Below, in pieces: positions 17,985 to 30,955 of a stretch of 64,000 bases of DNA. The stretch is from Solimonas sp047605265. Its GTDB lineage: Bacteria > Pseudomonadota > Gammaproteobacteria > Nevskiales > Nevskiaceae. The DNA is taken from positions 1 to 64,000 of the forward strand of contig JASGFY010000005.1 in the NCBI GenBank assembly GCA_047605265.1, read 5' to 3'. Within the stretch, counting starts at the first letter, position 1. Each line of letters starts with the position of its first letter. Below the pieces are notes generated by a model. The model searched no databases. It was not told the origin of the DNA and saw nothing but the letters and a program-made list of their open reading frames with translations. The position numbers and the translations under genes are program-made.

Positions 17985-18326
17985 ATGAGTGAACACATTT
18001 CCGCCGTGACCGACGCCAGCTTCGAGCAGGACGTCAAGCTCGCCAGCCGGACGCAGCCGGTGCTCGTCGACTTCTGGGCGGAATGGTGCGGCCCGTGCCG
18101 CATGATCGCGCCGATCCTCGATCAGGTCGCCGCCGAGAATGCCGGCAAGCTCAAGATCGTCAAGCTCAACGTCGATGAAAATCCGCAGACGCCGGCTTCG
18201 CTCGGCATCCGCGGCATTCCGACGCTGATCCTGTTCAAGAACGGTGCACCGGCGGCGACGCAGGTCGGCGCCGTGCACAAGGCGCAGCTCACGGCCTTCG
18301 TCACTCCCCACATCACCGTCGCTTAA
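17985..18326 (+). CDS. trxA: Thioredoxin 1
   Basis: 113 residues with the WCGPC active site (FWAEWCGPCRM) and the cis-proline loop RGIPTLILF. It is the general cytosolic disulfide reductant. The ATG at 17985, after a GAGG, gives a normal length. Rho starts 15 bases downstream, the usual trxA-rho operon of gammaproteobacteria. Confidence 0.96.
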   Translation: MSEHISAVTDASFEQDVKLASRTQPVLVDFWAEWCGPCRMIAPILDQVAAENAGKLKIVKLNVDENPQTPASLGIRGIPTLILFKNGAPAATQVGAVHKAQLTAFVTPHITVA

Positions 18327-18341
18327 TCCAGCCAATCCCTT

Positions 18342-19877
<1,536 letters not shown>

Positions 19878-19964
19878 CGATCCATAGAGTGGCTGACCAC
19901 GATCGTTCCCATGCGCATGCCGGGAACGTCGGTCTTGTGCGCCGGCCCGCGCGGCGGCGGCCGG

Positions 19965-19989
19965 AACGGGCGGACGATCCGCCCGTTTT
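19965..19989 (+). terminator. Intrinsic terminator after rho
   Basis: Ten-base arms 19965-19974 (AACGGGCGGA) and 19978-19987 around a CGA loop, ending in TTTT. It lies 88 bases past the rho stop and separates trxA-rho from pilB. Confidence 0.75.
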
Positions 19990-20140
19990 CCGTTGCGGTC
20001 CTCGGCAAACCGCGCGCCTCGCGATGATCGCCGGCAAGCCTTCGCGCGAAGGCGCCCACGCATTGACGCCCGTCACGGCGTCCCCCTACATTTGTTCGAT
20101 GATCAGGACTGTCCGTTCGCGTTCACGGAACTAAGCCGCC

Positions 20141-21880
20141 ATGGCCATCGGCACCGCTCCTCCCGCTAATTCGGTTTTCCTCGGCGGCCTCGCGCGTCGC
20201 CTGGTCGCCGACAGGCTGATCAGCGACGAGCAGGCGCGCGAGGCGCAGCAGCGGGCACTGAAGGGCGGCGTGCCGTTCGTCTCGGCGCTGATCGAGGCGA
20301 AGGTCCTGCCGGCCCAGCGTATCGCCGAGGCGGCGAGCCTCGAATTCGGCGTGCCGGTGTTCGATATGGGCACGATCGACATCGACCCCACCGTCGCCCG
20401 CGAAGTCAGCGACAAGGTCCTGCGCAAGGTCCATGCGCTGCCGCTGTTCAAGCGCGGCAAGAAAACCTTCGTCGCCGTTTCCGATCCGACCAATTTGCAG
20501 GCTCTCGATGAGATCAAGTTCGCCACCGGCAACATGACGGAGGCGGTGCTGGTCGAGGAAGACAAGCTGATCCGTGCGCTCGAGGCGGTGATCCAGGCCG
20601 CCGAAGCGCAGAAAATGGAGCTCGGCGACCGGGACCTCGAGAATCTCGAGATCGAGGGCGGCGAAGCCGTCGAAGCGATCGGCGTCGACGCCACCAGGGC
20701 CGATGCCGACGACGCGCCGATCGTCCGTTACGTGAACAAGGTGCTGGTCGATGCGATCAACGCCGGCGCGTCGGACGTGCATTTCGAGCCGTACGAGAAG
20801 ACCTACCGCATCCGCTACCGCAAGGATGGCGAGCTGAAGACCATCGCGACGCCGCCGCCGGCGATGGCGGGCCGCCTCGCCGCGCGCGTCAAGGTGATGT
20901 CGCGCCTCGATCTCGCCGAGCGCCGCGTGCCGCAGGACGGTCGCATCAAGCTGTACATCTCGAAGACCAAGGCGATCGACTTCCGCATCAGCACCTGCCC
21001 GACCCTGTTCGGCGAGAAGATCTGCTGCCGCATCCTCGATCCCTCGCAGGCGCAGCTCGGCATCGACGCGCTCGGCTACGAACCGGACCAGAAGGATGCT
21101 TACCTGAAGGCGCTGCAGCAGCCGCAGGGCATGATCCTCGTCACCGGCCCGACCGGCTCGGGCAAGACGGTGTCGCTGTACACCGGCCTCAACATCCTCA
21201 ACACCGACGACATCAACATTTCGACGGCGGAGGATCCGGCGGAAATCAACCTGCCCGGCATCAATCAGGTCAACGTCAACCCGCGCGTCGGCCTGACGTT
21301 CGCGGCGGCCCTGAAGGCGTTCCTGCGCCAGGACCCGGACGTCATCATGGTCGGCGAAATCCGCGACCTCGAGACGGCCGAGATCGCGATCAAGGCCGCG
21401 CAGACGGGCCATCTCGTGCTGTCGACGCTGCACACCAACGACGCGCCGCAGACCGTGGTGCGCCTGATGAACATGGGCGTGCCGGCGTACAACATCGCTT
21501 CGACGCTGTCGCTGATCATCGCCCAGCGCCTCGCGCGCAAGCTGTGCCCGCACTGCAAGCAGCCCGCCGACATTCCGCGCGCCGAACTGCTGCGCCAGGG
21601 CTTCAGCGAGGCCGATGTCGACGCGAGCGGCTTCAAGATCTTCGAGGCCGTCGGCTGCGAGCAGTGCGACAACGGCTACAAGGGCCGCACCGGCATCTAC
21701 CAGGTCATGCCGTTCTCGCAGGCGATGGGCCAGATCATCATGGAGGGCGGCAGCGCGCTCGAGCTGGCCAGGCAGGCCGAGAAGGAAGGCGTCGCCGACC
21801 TGCGTCACGCGGCGCTGCGCAAGGTCAGGAGCGGGGTGATCGACTTGCTGCAGGCCAACGCCTGCACGGTCGGCGATTGA
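20141..21880 (+). CDS. pilB: Type IV pilus assembly ATPase PilB
   Basis: 579 residues. The N-terminal MshEN-like domain is about 10-150 (LISDEQAREAQQRA). The ATPase core has Walker A GPTGSGKT, Asp box, Walker B (VIMVGEIRDLETAE) and His box (HLVLSTLHTNDAP). The zinc tetracysteine of PilB/GspE is CPHC ... CEQC. It drives pilus extension from the cytosolic side of the inner membrane. First gene of pilBCD-coaE-zapD-yacG. No major pilin gene lies just upstream, where many relatives have pilA. Confidence 0.96.
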   Translation: MAIGTAPPANSVFLGGLARRLVADRLISDEQAREAQQRALKGGVPFVSALIEAKVLPAQRIAEAASLEFGVPVFDMGTIDIDPTVAREVSDKVLRKVHALPLFKRGKKTFVAVSDPTNLQALDEIKFATGNMTEAVLVEEDKLIRALEAVIQAAEAQKMELGDRDLENLEIEGGEAVEAIGVDATRADADDAPIVRYVNKVLVDAINAGASDVHFEPYEKTYRIRYRKDGELKTIATPPPAMAGRLAARVKVMSRLDLAERRVPQDGRIKLYISKTKAIDFRISTCPTLFGEKICCRILDPSQAQLGIDALGYEPDQKDAYLKALQQPQGMILVTGPTGSGKTVSLYTGLNILNTDDINISTAEDPAEINLPGINQVNVNPRVGLTFAAALKAFLRQDPDVIMVGEIRDLETAEIAIKAAQTGHLVLSTLHTNDAPQTVVRLMNMGVPAYNIASTLSLIIAQRLARKLCPHCKQPADIPRAELLRQGFSEADVDASGFKIFEAVGCEQCDNGYKGRTGIYQVMPFSQAMGQIIMEGGSALELARQAEKEGVADLRHAALRKVRSGVIDLLQANACTVGD

Positions 21881-21945
21881 GTGCCGCGATACGCGGCGGC
21901 ACGGGGCGGGATTCGGAAGTTTGCGGGTTTTGGGGGACGGAGCAG

Positions 21946-23166
21946 ATGGCAAACGCGGCGACGGTCAAGGAATTCACGTTTCGCTGGGAGGGCACGGACC
22001 GCAAGGGCAATCGCATCAAGGGCGATCGCGTCGGTCCCAGCGAGCACTTCATTCGTCTGCAGCTGCGCCGCGACGGCATCAATCCGATCTATGTGCGCAA
22101 GCAGTCGGCGCTGTTCGGCAAGCGCAAGAAGAAGATCGGCAGCGGCGAGATCGCCATCTTCATGCGCCAGATGGCGACGATGATGGCGGCCGGCGTGCCG
22201 CTCGTGCAGGCGCTGGAGATCGTCGGCCGCGGCCACGACAACCCGAGCCTCGGCGAGATGATCATGGCGATCAAGCTCAACATCGAAGGTGGCGCCTCGT
22301 TCGCCGAAAGCCTCGGCAAGTTCCCGCTGCACTTCGACGACCTCGTCGTCAACCTCGTCGAGGCCGGCGAAAAGTCCGGCACGCTCGAGGCGCTGCTCGA
22401 CAAGATCGCCACGTACAAGGAAAAGACCGAGGCGATCAAGAGGAAGGTCAAGAAGGCGCTCACCTACCCGACCGCCGTCATCATCGTCGCGTTCATCGTC
22501 ACCGGCATCCTGCTGTACTTCGTCGTGCCGCAGTTCCAGGAGCTGTTCCAGGGCTTCGGCGCCGACCTGCCGGCGTTCACGCTGATGGTGATCGGCCTGT
22601 CGAAGTTCGTGCAGGCGAAATGGTGGCTGATGCTGCTGATCGTCGGCGGCACGGCCTTCGGCCTGTTCGAGGCCAAACGGCGCTCGGCAGCCTTCCGCCG
22701 TCTGCTCGACCGCGTGCTGCTCAAGGTGCCGGTGGTCGGCGACATCCTCTACAAGTCGGCCGTCGCGCGCTTTGCGCGCACGCTGTCGACCATGTTCGCG
22801 GCCGGCGTGCCGCTGGTCGAGGCGATGGAGTCGGTCGGCAAGGCCGCCGGCAACATCATCTTCACCGAGACCATCCTGAAGATGAAGGATCAGGTCGCGA
22901 CCGGCCGGCAGCTCAACTTCACGATGGCGCAGTCGAATCTGTTCCCCAACATGGCGACGCAGATGGTGCAGATCGGCGAGGAATCGGGCGCGCTCGATTC
23001 GATGTGCGCGAAGGTCGCCGACTTCTACGAAGCCGAGGTCGATGCGCTCGTCGACGCGCTGTCGAGCCTGCTCGAGCCGATGATCATGGCCACGCTCGGC
23101 GTGCTGGTCGGCGGCCTCGTCATCGCCATGTATCTGCCCATCTTCAAGCTGGGCCAGGCGATCTAG
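21946..23166 (+). CDS. pilC: Type IV pilus inner-membrane platform protein PilC
   Basis: 406 residues from the ATG at 21946. Two T2SF domains (about 70-195 and 270-395; both contain the MATMMAAGVPLVQ / LSTMFAAGVPLVEAM type repeat) and three membrane segments near 172-192, 222-242 and 377-397. It forms the platform on which PilB works. It lies between pilB (65 bases) and pilD (12 bases). Confidence 0.95.
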   Translation: MANAATVKEFTFRWEGTDRKGNRIKGDRVGPSEHFIRLQLRRDGINPIYVRKQSALFGKRKKKIGSGEIAIFMRQMATMMAAGVPLVQALEIVGRGHDNPSLGEMIMAIKLNIEGGASFAESLGKFPLHFDDLVVNLVEAGEKSGTLEALLDKIATYKEKTEAIKRKVKKALTYPTAVIIVAFIVTGILLYFVVPQFQELFQGFGADLPAFTLMVIGLSKFVQAKWWLMLLIVGGTAFGLFEAKRRSAAFRRLLDRVLLKVPVVGDILYKSAVARFARTLSTMFAAGVPLVEAMESVGKAAGNIIFTETILKMKDQVATGRQLNFTMAQSNLFPNMATQMVQIGEESGALDSMCAKVADFYEAEVDALVDALSSLLEPMIMATLGVLVGGLVIAMYLPIFKLGQAI

Positions 23167-23178
23167 CCGGAACCCGCC

Positions 23179-24045
23179 ATGTCCCTGCTCGAAGGGCTGC
23201 GCAGCAGCCCGGCCCTGCTGATCGGCTGCACAACGCTGTTCGGCCTGCTGATCGGCAGCTTCCTGAACGTCGTCATCCTGCGCCTGCCGCGCATGATGGA
23301 GCGGGCCTGGAAGCGCGAGGCACGCGAGGCGCTGGAACTACCGGCCGTCGACGAAGCGCGCGTCACGCTGTCGCGGCCGGCGTCGTGCTGCCCGAATTGC
23401 CACGCGCCCATCAAGCCCTGGCACAACGTCCCGCTGCTGAGCTGGCTGCTGCTGCGCGGTCGTTGCGCGAGCTGCGGCGCCGGCATTTCGATCCAGTATC
23501 CGCTCGTCGAGCTGGCATCGGGCCTGTTGGCCGCCGTCTGCGCGTGGCGCTTCGGCTACGGCGCGCCGCTCGCCGCGGCGCTGGCGCTGACCTGGACGCT
23601 GCTCGCGCTGGCCGTCATCGACCTGCGCACGCAATTGCTGCCGGACGACCTGACGCTGCCGCTGCTGTGGCTGGGCCTGCTGCTGGCTCTGTACCCGGTG
23701 TTTGCCGATCTGCGCTCGGCCGTCGTCGGCGCGATCGCCGGCTATCTGCTGCTGTGGTCGATCTACTGGCTGTTCAAGCTGGCGACCGGCAAGGAGGGCA
23801 TGGGCTACGGCGACTTCAAACTGCTGGCCGCGCTCGGCGCCTGGCTGGGCTGGCAGGCGCTGCCGGCCGTCGTGCTGCTGTCGTCGGTGGTCGGCGCCAC
23901 CGTCGGCGTCGCGCTGATCGTCCTGCGCCGCCACGGCCGCGAAGTGCCGATGCCGTTCGGGCCTTATCTCGCCGCGGCCGGCTGGCTGACGCTGCTGTTC
24001 GGCGACGCCCTCAACCACCTGTACCTGCAGGCCATCCGGGGATGA
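23179..24045 (+). CDS. pilD: Prepilin peptidase / N-methyltransferase
   Basis: 288 residues. The N-terminal domain has the zinc tetracysteine CPNC ... CASC. The two catalytic aspartates are in VIDLRTQLLPDD and the GMGYGDFK motif. About eight membrane helices. It cleaves the leader of type IV prepilins and methylates the new N-terminal Phe. The stop overlaps the coaE start (ATGA). Confidence 0.95.
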   Translation: MSLLEGLRSSPALLIGCTTLFGLLIGSFLNVVILRLPRMMERAWKREAREALELPAVDEARVTLSRPASCCPNCHAPIKPWHNVPLLSWLLLRGRCASCGAGISIQYPLVELASGLLAAVCAWRFGYGAPLAAALALTWTLLALAVIDLRTQLLPDDLTLPLLWLGLLLALYPVFADLRSAVVGAIAGYLLLWSIYWLFKLATGKEGMGYGDFKLLAALGAWLGWQALPAVVLLSSVVGATVGVALIVLRRHGREVPMPFGPYLAAAGWLTLLFGDALNHLYLQAIRG

Positions 24046-24704
24046 CGCTGACGATCGGCCTGACCGGCGGCATCGCCAGCGGCAAGTCGCTGGTGCAAGG
24101 CCTGTTCGAGCGCCTCGGCGTGCCGGTCCTCGACGCCGACCGCGTCGCGCGCGACGTCGTCGCGCCGGGCTCGCCGGGCCTGCGCGAGATCGCCGCGCAG
24201 TTCGGCGCCGAATTTCTGACCGCCGAGGGCGCGCTCGATCGCCGCCGCCTGCGCGAGCACGTCTTCGCCGACCCGGCGCAGCGCAAGAAGCTGGAAGCGA
24301 TCACGCATCCGCTGATCCGTCGGCAGATGCGCGAATGGCGGGCCGGACAGTCCGGTCCGTACTGCATGCTCAGCGTCGCCATCCTGGTCGAGGCGAAGAT
24401 GCATGATCTCGTCGATCGCGTCCTGCTGGTCGACGCGCCGATCGAACTGCAGCTCGATCGGCTCGTCGAACGCGACCGCATCCCGGAAGCGCTCGCGCGG
24501 CAGATGCTCGCGGCGCAGACCAGTCGCGAGGCGCGGCTCGGCGCGGCGCACGACGTGCTGCTCAACGCCGGCGACGTGGCCGCCTCCGAAGCCGCCGTCG
24601 CCGTCCTGCACGAGCACTATCTGCGGCTCGCCGCCAGCGGCGACTTCAAGGCTCCGGGACTGCGTTTGCCGCATACCGAGAACTCGTTCACAATCAAAAT
24701 TTAG
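24042..24704 (+). CDS. coaE: Dephospho-CoA kinase
   Basis: 220 residues. P loop GLTGGIASGKS, then DADRVARDVVAPGSPGL and HPLIRRQM. It adds the 3'-phosphate to dephospho-CoA, the last step of CoA synthesis. It overlaps pilD by the ATGA junction, the usual pilD-coaE pairing of gammaproteobacteria. Confidence 0.95.
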   Translation: MTLTIGLTGGIASGKSLVQGLFERLGVPVLDADRVARDVVAPGSPGLREIAAQFGAEFLTAEGALDRRRLREHVFADPAQRKKLEAITHPLIRRQMREWRAGQSGPYCMLSVAILVEAKMHDLVDRVLLVDAPIELQLDRLVERDRIPEALARQMLAAQTSREARLGAAHDVLLNAGDVAASEAAVAVLHEHYLRLAASGDFKAPGLRLPHTENSFTIKI

Positions 24705-24719
24705 CCGGCAAGTGCTGAA

Positions 24720-25499
24720 GTGAGCGAACGGAACGTCGCCGATCTGGTGTTCGAACAGCCGCTGAGCGAGCGGGTACGCACTTTCCTGCGCCTCGAACTG
24801 CTGTTCGCGCAGTACCGCCATCACCGCCGCGACCGCTCGGTCTGCAGCGCGCGGTCGACCCTGGATGCCCTGCTCGATCTGCTGGTCGTGATCTCCCGCT
24901 CCGATCTGAAGAACGACATCCTCAAGGAGCTGACCGATCAGTATCACCACCTGACGCGGCTCGCGGCCAAGCCGAGCGTCGATCAGGAACGCCTCAAGGG
25001 CGTGCTCGCCGACATCACCTCGGCGCTCAACGAGCTGCAGCAGCTCGCCACGCAGTTCGCCAACTCCCTGCTGCGCGGCAGCGACTTTCTGACCAGCATC
25101 CTCAACCGCTCGACGATCCCGGGCGGCACCTGCGGCTTCGATCTGCCGCACTATCACTGGTGGCTGTCGCAGCCGCGCGAACACATCGACCGCGATCTCG
25201 ACGCCTGGTTCGCCGATCTGCTGCCGTTCGAGCGCGCGATCCTGCTGTACCTGAAACTGCTGCGCAGCAGCGTACAGCCCGAAGCAGTCACCGCCACCAG
25301 CGGCATCTATCTGCACACGCCGACCGGCCCCTGCGTGCTGGTGCGCGTCTTCGTGCCGGCCACCGCGAGCGTCTATCCGGAAATCAGCGCCGGCCGCCAC
25401 CGTTTCACGGTGCGCTTCATGGGCCTGCGCGACATCAACAGCCGCGCCCAGCAAGCGCAGAGCAACCTCGAATTCCAGCTGCAGTGCTGCAATCTGTGA
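24720..25499 (+). CDS. zapD: Cell division protein ZapD
   Basis: 259 residues of the ZapD (formerly YacF) family: FEQPLSERVRTFLRLELLF at the N-terminus, STIPGGTCGFDLPHYHWWL in the middle, and FTVRFMGL near the end. ZapD crosslinks FtsZ filaments in the Z-ring. The start is GTG 15 bases after coaE. The stop overlaps the GTG of yacG. FtsZ is encoded about 8 kb away. Confidence 0.94.
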   Translation: MSERNVADLVFEQPLSERVRTFLRLELLFAQYRHHRRDRSVCSARSTLDALLDLLVVISRSDLKNDILKELTDQYHHLTRLAAKPSVDQERLKGVLADITSALNELQQLATQFANSLLRGSDFLTSILNRSTIPGGTCGFDLPHYHWWLSQPREHIDRDLDAWFADLLPFERAILLYLKLLRSSVQPEAVTATSGIYLHTPTGPCVLVRVFVPATASVYPEISAGRHRFTVRFMGLRDINSRAQQAQSNLEFQLQCCNL

Positions 25500-25720
25500 G
25501 CGACGCCGGCTCCGACAACGGTCCCGACAACCCGGCCCGCCCCTACCGCATCGGCTCCTGCCCGCAATGCGGGCAATCGGTGCGCCTGGACGAAAGCAAT
25601 CCGTGGCGCCCATTCTGCTCGGAGCGCTGCAAGCTGCTCGATCTCGGCGAGTGGTTTTCCGGACGATACGGCATCCTCAGCGACGACCAGACGCCGCCCG
25701 GCGATCCCGACCGGTCGTGA
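25496..25720 (+). CDS. yacG: DNA gyrase inhibitor / zinc protein YacG
   Basis: 74 residues from the GTG overlapping the zapD stop (GTGA). Four cysteines (SCPQCGQ ... FCSERCK) form the treble-clef zinc site, followed by LLDLGEWFSGRYGI. In E. coli YacG binds GyrB and inhibits supercoiling. Last gene of the pilB-yacG run. The convergent mutT-like gene ends 9 bases away. Confidence 0.93.
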   Translation: MSDAGSDNGPDNPARPYRIGSCPQCGQSVRLDESNPWRPFCSERCKLLDLGEWFSGRYGILSDDQTPPGDPDRS

Positions 25721-25729
25721 AGTGAAGCC

Positions 25730-26671
25730 TCAGCGCCAATAGGCGCGGATCGCGGCGACGCCCTGCGCGTAGTGCCGCCGCGTTTCGTCGACGTCCGCCG
25801 GCACCATGCCGCCGAGCCAGTAGACCGGCAGCCCGGCCTGTTGCGTCCACGCGGCGGCGCGCGCCGTGCCGAGACCCGGTTCGCCCGGATGGCTGGCGCT
25901 GGGACGCACGGTGCCGAGCACGGCCGCATCGAAACCGAGCGCCGCGGCGCGCCGCAACTCGTCGAGCGTGTGCGCCGAGGCGAAGCACAGCGGCAAGCCG
26001 GCCGGTCGCGCCGACACTGCCGCGAGGGCCGCGGCGTTCGCGTGCCAGCCGGCGGCACCCACCTGGCCGACGAGCGCCGGATCGCGATCGACGATCACCC
26101 GCAGCGCCGGCGCCACCGCGGCAGCGACGACCTCGGCGGCGACGGCCCGATACGCCGCGTCCGTCAGCGTCGGCAGGCGCAGGCGCAGCAAGGCCCCGCG
26201 CGGCAGTGCCGGCAGGCCCGCGAGCAGGGCGGTGACGGAGATCTGCGGCGGCGTGAAGACGTAGTGCGCCGGCAGGCGCAGCGCGGCGATGATCGGCCCG
26301 TCCGCCGCCAGGATCGGGTATTCGTCGATGCGCGCCGGGCTCACCCAGGCGAAAGCCTGCCGCTCGCGGCTCTGCGGCGCCCCGTCCCAGGCGGTGACGC
26401 GCCAGCAGTCGAGCTCGACGGTGCGATCGCTGTAATCGTGCACGATCCGGATCAGCGGCTGCGCCTCGCGCACGGCGACGCCGAGCTCCTCGTTCAGCTC
26501 GCGCGCCAGCGCCTCGCGCGCCGACTCGCCGGGCTCGATCTTGCCGCCCGGAAACTCCCACTGTCCCGCCGCGATCTTGCCTTCAGGCCGCTGCGCGATG
26601 AGCACCTCGCCGGCCGCGTTGACGAGACAGCCCGCGGCGACGGCGATGCGCGGGCGCGCCTCCCGCCTCAC
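25730..26671 (-). CDS. MutT-type Nudix hydrolase fused to a thiamine-phosphate-synthase-like domain
   Basis: 313 residues. The Nudix domain is about 5-130 with GKIEPGESAREALARELNEELGV as the Nudix box. The C-terminal domain (about 145-310) is ThiE-like: IVDRDPALVGQVGAAGWHAN, FASAHTLDELRRA, LGTVRPSASHPGEPGLG, VYWLGGM. This fusion is known in gammaproteobacteria; the Nudix half resembles MutT (8-oxo-dGTP hydrolysis), while the role of the ThiE-like half is unclear. The GTG start at 26671 overlaps the argJ stop (GTGA), so they are probably co-translated. Confidence 0.9.
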   Translation of the reverse strand: MRREARPRIAVAAGCLVNAAGEVLIAQRPEGKIAAGQWEFPGGKIEPGESAREALARELNEELGVAVREAQPLIRIVHDYSDRTVELDCWRVTAWDGAPQSRERQAFAWVSPARIDEYPILAADGPIIAALRLPAHYVFTPPQISVTALLAGLPALPRGALLRLRLPTLTDAAYRAVAAEVVAAAVAPALRVIVDRDPALVGQVGAAGWHANAAALAAVSARPAGLPLCFASAHTLDELRRAAALGFDAAVLGTVRPSASHPGEPGLGTARAAAWTQQAGLPVYWLGGMVPADVDETRRHYAQGVAAIRAYWR

Positions 26672-27894
26672 GTCCTGTATTCCGCGTTGATCTTCACGTA
26701 TTCGTAGCTGAAATCGCAGGTCCACAGCCGCGCCCGCGCATCGCCGCGGCCGAGCGTGACGCGGATCGTGAATTCGGGCCGGGCGACGATCGCCGCGCCG
26801 CGTTCCTCGCGGTAGTCCGGATGCGGCTGGCCGCCTTCGAGCAGGATCACGTCATCGAGCGCGACCCCGACCCGGGCCGGGTCGAGCCCCGCGACGCCGG
26901 CCTTGCCGATCGCCATGACGATGCGGCCCCAGTTCGCGTCGCCGGCGAACATCGCCGTCTTCACCAGCGGCGAGTTGGCGATCGCGTAGCCGACCTGACG
27001 CGCCTCGGCGACATCGCGCGCGTCGCCGATCTCGATGGTGATGAAGCGCGTCGCGCCCTCGCCGTCGCGCACGACGGCCTGCGCGAGTTCGGTGCAGACC
27101 TCGCGGATCGCGGCGAGGATCACCGCGTAGTCGGCGTCGTTCACGTCGACGTCGCGCGTGCCGACCCGCGCGGTCGCGCAGAGCACGCAGGAATCGTTTG
27201 TGGAGGTGTCGCTGTCGACCGTCACGCAGTTGAACGACTCGTCGACCGCGGCACGCAATGCGGCATCGGTCGCCGCCTGCGTCAGGCGTGCGTCGGTCGC
27301 GATGAACGCGAGCATCGTCGCCATGTGCGGCTCGATCATGCCGACGCCCTTGGCGATGCCGGTCACCGTGACCTCGCCCTGCGAGGTACGCACGCGCCGG
27401 CTCGCGCCCTTCGGCACGGTATCCGTCGTCATGATCGTGCGCGCCGCGAGATGCCAGTTCGCGACGTCGAGCGCGGCCACCGCGCGCGGCACGGCCGCCG
27501 TCATGCGTTCGAGCGGCAGGCGCTGGCCGATGACGCCCGTCGAGAACGGCAGCACCTGTTCGGGCGCGATGCCGAGCGCGTCGGCAACGGCCACGCTCGT
27601 CGCGCGCGCGTCGTCAAGCCCTCCGCTGCCGGTCGCGGCGTTCGCGTTGCCGGCGTTGACGAGCCATGCGCGGATCGCCGGAGACGCGCGCAGCCGCTCG
27701 CGGCACAGCTGCACCGGCGCCGCCGCGAACGCGTTCTGCGTAAACACGCCGGAGACGCGCGCACCCTCGGCCAGCTCGACGATCAGCAGATCGTTGCGCC
27801 CCGGCTTCTTGATCGCCGCCTCGGCGACGCCGAGACGTACGCCGGCGACCGGCAACAGGTTCGAGGGCTCCGCAAGGTTCACGGCCATGGGCAT
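26668..27894 (-). CDS. argJ: Glutamate N-acetyltransferase / amino-acid acetyltransferase
   Basis: 408 residues. The self-cleavage site is visible (KGVGMIEPHMATMLAF, Thr nucleophile). Other family blocks: WLVNAGNANAATG, FSTGVIG, DSDTSTNDS and GDANWGRI. ArgJ recycles the acetyl group in arginine synthesis by moving it from N-acetylornithine to glutamate. The start may be the ATG at 27894 or the one at 27888; the latter has a GGAAA just upstream. The secA terminator lies 12 bases before the start, so argJ needs its own promoter or depends on read-through. Confidence 0.94.
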   Translation of the reverse strand: MPMAVNLAEPSNLLPVAGVRLGVAEAAIKKPGRNDLLIVELAEGARVSGVFTQNAFAAAPVQLCRERLRASPAIRAWLVNAGNANAATGSGGLDDARATSVAVADALGIAPEQVLPFSTGVIGQRLPLERMTAAVPRAVAALDVANWHLAARTIMTTDTVPKGASRRVRTSQGEVTVTGIAKGVGMIEPHMATMLAFIATDARLTQAATDAALRAAVDESFNCVTVDSDTSTNDSCVLCATARVGTRDVDVNDADYAVILAAIREVCTELAQAVVRDGEGATRFITIEIGDARDVAEARQVGYAIANSPLVKTAMFAGDANWGRIVMAIGKAGVAGLDPARVGVALDDVILLEGGQPHPDYREERGAAIVARPEFTIRVTLGRGDARARLWTCDFSYEYVKINAEYRT

Positions 27895-27906
27895 TTCCGG
27901 CGAGAC

Positions 27907-27937
27907 AAAAAAGAAAGGCGCCCGTGTCCAGGCGCCT
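27907..27937 (-). terminator. Intrinsic terminator after secA
   Basis: On the minus strand AGGCGCC (27937-27931), an 8-base loop and GGCGCCT (27922-27916), followed by TTCTTTTTT (27915-27907). It ends 12 bases before the argJ start. Confidence 0.75.
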
Positions 27938-28069
27938 CGCTATTCTGCGGCGAACCCGTCGCGCAGGCCAGCAGATTCACACGAAGCGCGAAGCGCCGCA
28001 CACAGCTGTGCTGAAGCACAGCGAGCACGGCGGATGCGAGATCGGCGCGCGGCAGGCAGATGCGCGGCG

Positions 28070-30835
<2,766 letters not shown>

Positions 30836-30955
30836 AGGCTCTTTGCAAGCGATGAGCCGGCGGTGCGGGCTGCCGGCCGGAAGAGAAATGGCGCGTATTA
30901 TGCCTTGCTTGGGGCTGGCATCAGCGATTCAAGGCGGGCGCCGGCGGCGCGGCGC

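Noticed and set aside
21921..23950. A long plus-strand frame through pilC and pilD in another phase
   Set aside because: Only its last part, in phase with coaE, is real. The rest is a shadow of pilC and pilD.
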